DNA of 6,264 nucleotides from Chloroflexota bacterium (GTDB taxonomy: Bacteria > Chloroflexota > Dormibacteria > Dormibacterales > Dormibacteraceae), in the NCBI GenBank assembly GCA_005880175.1, contig VBJR01000299.1, positions 1-6,264 on the forward strand. The letters run 5' to 3'. Shown here piece by piece: positions 5,010 through 6,264 of the stretch. The notes under the pieces were generated by a model that did no database searches, was not told the origin of the DNA, and saw only the letters and a program-made list of their open reading frames with translations. The position numbers and the translations under genes were made by a program. The first letter of the stretch is position 1; each line of letters starts with the position of its first letter.

Positions 5010-5990
5010 TCACCCAGTCACCTGCGACGGCCTTTCGGGATACCACGAGAGGTCCTCCCGTCGCGACCACCACGCCTCAGCAGCGGCCAGCGCGCGCTCA
5101 GCTTCGGGCACACCCCCGATGAAGCCGGCGGTCGCCACCCAGTGCAGCGGTATCCACGTGAGCGCAGTCGGGAGGAGCCGAGTCTCGTCAGCCGTCAGCG
5201 GCTCCGGTGCGGTTCGATCGTATGCCTCGAGCAGTACGGGACGGTCGAGCTCAGCCCCGCTCTCGACGGCCCAGTACAGGCTGCCGGCGACGTCGTAGAT
5301 ACGCTCCCGAACGCGAACAAAGTCCAGGTCCAGGTTGGCCCACGACCCGTTCTCAAGCGCCACCGCATTGCCCAGCTTGTAGTCACCGTGGATCGGTGCG
5401 CGCGGAAGCTCAACTCCCTTGCGAGCAGCGGCCAGTTGATCGAGAAGATGGCCGGCACGGGTCACTACAGCATCAGCCGCTGTGCCCAGGCGGCGACGGG
5501 TGAAGCCGAGCCAATATCGCAGCTGACGGACGGTCCTGTGGTCGTCGAGCGGCTCGGGAGGCCCAGGCTCCCACGCCGCCCGAAGCCCCGCGTGCAGTCG
5601 CCCGAGCTCCTCGAACAGCCGCACGTACGATTCCTGGCTCGCGGCCGGCTGTATGTGCGGGACGAAATCCTCGAGCTCGGCCCACCGATCGCCGACCCGG
5701 ACGACGTCGTGACCGAGCATCGCGATCGGCCGCGCCACGTGGACTCCAGCACGCAGCAGCCGTTCGCGCAGGCGACGCAGCCCGGCCACGCGTCGGCGTG
5801 TGGGCCATGGTCGGTGCACGCGCAGCACCGTCGGCGGGACGGTGTCGATGCGAACGTTGAGATTGAACCCGCCGCCGATGTCGGCCCACTCGGCCTCGAC
5901 CGCGAGCCGGTCGATCAGCGCCGCGACAGCCGGGTCATCCGTGCTGGCGCGCGGCCCGAACCAGCGGGGTGGTGGAGGTGATTGTGTCAA
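5010..5990 (-). CDS. Aminoglycoside phosphotransferase (APH) family protein (326 aa)
   Basis: This protein has the APH/choline-kinase-type kinase fold, which transfers phosphate from ATP to a small hydroxylated molecule in the cytoplasm. Landmarks are the N-lobe strand PTVLRVHRPWPTRRRV (53-68), the helix YVRLFEELGRLHAGL (122-136), the catalytic loop IHGDYKLGNAV (200-210) with the H-G-D-x-x-x-x-N signature (D203, N208), and the metal-binding segment ANLDLDFVRVRERIYDVA (218-235) with D-x-D. The C-terminal helices follow and the length is normal. An arginine stands near the position of the usual ATP-contacting lysine (VLRVH), as in some family branches. The natural substrate cannot be inferred; drug resistance should not be assumed from the family name. 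The start is TTG 5990, the only start codon with a good ribosome binding site. Its last residues converge on the transposase remnant, which ends 62 bp away. Confidence 0.88.
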   Translation of the reverse strand: MTQSPPPPRWFGPRASTDDPAVAALIDRLAVEAEWADIGGGFNLNVRIDTVPPTVLRVHRPWPTRRRVAGLRRLRERLLRAGVHVARPIAMLGHDVVRVGDRWAELEDFVPHIQPAASQESYVRLFEELGRLHAGLRAAWEPGPPEPLDDHRTVRQLRYWLGFTRRRLGTAADAVVTRAGHLLDQLAAARKGVELPRAPIHGDYKLGNAVALENGSWANLDLDFVRVRERIYDVAGSLYWAVESGAELDRPVLLEAYDRTAPEPLTADETRLLPTALTWIPLHWVATAGFIGGVPEAERALAAAEAWWSRREDLSWYPERPSQVTG

Positions 5991-5993
5991 TGG

Positions 5994-5998
5994 CCTCC
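5994..5998 (-). promoter_or_regulatory. Ribosome binding site for the TTG start at 5990
   Basis: GGAGG on the minus strand lies three bases before TTG 5990. No ATG or GTG in frame nearby has a comparable site, so this motif decides the start of the APH-family protein. Confidence 0.6.
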
Positions 5999-6022
5999 AC
6001 TGACGCTACCACGTTTCCAGTT

Positions 6023-6047
6023 ACTTGCTGACACTACGCTAGCAAGT
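6023..6047. promoter_or_regulatory. Inverted repeat in the APH-gene promoter region (candidate operator)
   Basis: ACTTGCT (6023-6029) and AGCAAGT (6041-6047) are perfect inverted arms of seven bases separated by eleven. The dyad is centred about 45 bp upstream of the TTG start and overlaps the predicted -10 hexamer. Arms with a TTGCT...AGCAA core and a centre spacing near two helical turns are typical of TetR-type repressor sites. No regulator gene is in the window, so the binding protein is unknown. Confidence 0.45.
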
Positions 6048-6060
6048 CAGTCACGGTCAA
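6031..6060 (-). promoter_or_regulatory. Candidate promoter for the APH-family gene
   Basis: On the minus strand TTGACC (6060-6055) is a good -35 hexamer, followed after 18 bases by TAGTGT (6036-6031), a weak -10. This puts the transcript start near 6024, about 35 bp ahead of the TTG start. The -35 lies inside the last codons of the damaged nuclease-like gene at the right edge. Confidence 0.35.
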
Positions 6061-6264
6061 GAGGCGGGATGTCGAGTCCATCATGGCGTGCGTGCCACTT
6101 CTTCTCTTGCGCCCTTGCCGAAGCTGAACGCAATGATGTAGCCTCGATCGTGGCGAGCACGCCTGATAGCGGTCTCACAGTTGTCTACAACGTTGCGACC
6201 TATCCTCTGGCTCTGCTTGATCTGAGCAGGATGCTTCAGGACGAATGTCCAGCCATCGATTCCC
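6047..6264 (-). pseudogene. C-terminal part of a restriction-nuclease-like domain (DNA methyltransferase-associated), frameshifted
   Basis: The minus strand, entering from the right edge, reads GIDGWTFVLKHPAQIKQSQ, then RIGRNVVDNCETAIRRARHD and RGYIIAFSFGKGAREEVAR. This corresponds to the Mrr-like nuclease tail found on N4/N6 DNA methyltransferases; the segment Q-[IV]-K-Q-S carries the Q-x-K part of the nuclease active site. In this frame the protein stops early at TGA 6083-6081. Skipping one base near 6089 restores family-like residues, RHDGLDIPPLDRD, to a stop at 6049-6047. The repeated CGCACGC at the site is suited to slippage. The methyltransferase portion lies outside the window. In life this would be one half of a restriction/modification protein; here its last ~14 residues are out of frame or the assembly has an indel. 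Confidence 0.68.

Noticed and set aside
5142..5981. 279-codon plus-strand frame opposite the APH-family gene
   Set aside because: No recognisable domain, while the minus strand has complete catalytic motifs.
5010..5990. Calling the APH-family protein an antibiotic resistance gene
   Set aside because: The fold is shared by many small-molecule kinases, and no residue pattern here identifies an aminoglycoside-binding subfamily.

Overview
This GC-rich window, with strongly G/C-biased third codon positions, most likely comes from an actinomycete or another high-GC soil lineage. Three things point that way: a two-helix SAM methyltransferase N-terminus, a DUF4062-TPR protein, and a lipoprotein with an NKILWV segment. 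The assignment is inference. No taxonomic marker gene is present.

Layout. A methyltransferase start runs off the left edge (1-219, minus). Then come about 800 bp without an intact gene, holding decayed pieces: an HTH-like fragment, an integrase-like patch, an unidentified plus-strand coding stretch in two frames, and a hairpin cluster. Next on the minus strand is an intact NTF2/SnoaL-like protein (1023-1415), preceded by an HNH-repeat reading frame with no clear start (1426-1905). A plus-strand lipoprotein (1978-2553) ends one base from the stop of a minus-strand DUF4062-TPR gene (2555-3418). That gene has lost its central NTPase and carries a frame-scrambled linker. A second, tiny DUF4062 remnant lies upstream of it. 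A RibD-C/dihydrofolate-reductase-like protein (3636-4316, plus) is intact with a good ribosome binding site. After it comes an IS630-type transposase remnant (4606-4947). A complete aminoglycoside-phosphotransferase-fold protein (5010-5990, minus) follows, with a TTG start, a strong Shine-Dalgarno sequence and an inverted repeat in its upstream region. The right edge holds the frameshifted C-terminus of a restriction-nuclease-like domain of the type fused to DNA methyltransferases (6047-6264, minus).

How it fits together. The window looks like an accessory region with turnover: transposase and possible integrase debris, a restriction/modification tail, an HNH-repeat protein and a DUF4062-TPR protein, a class sometimes tied to signalling or defence. 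Between these sit single enzyme-like genes, apparently unrelated to one another. No multi-gene operon with a shared pathway is evident. At least four breaks can be read directly: scrambling in the DUF4062 gene, a one-base shift at the right edge, the missing HNH-repeat start, and a stop in the HTH remnant. They indicate either real decay or indel errors in the assembly, and the sequence alone cannot separate the two. I did not find a convincing complete, undescribed system.
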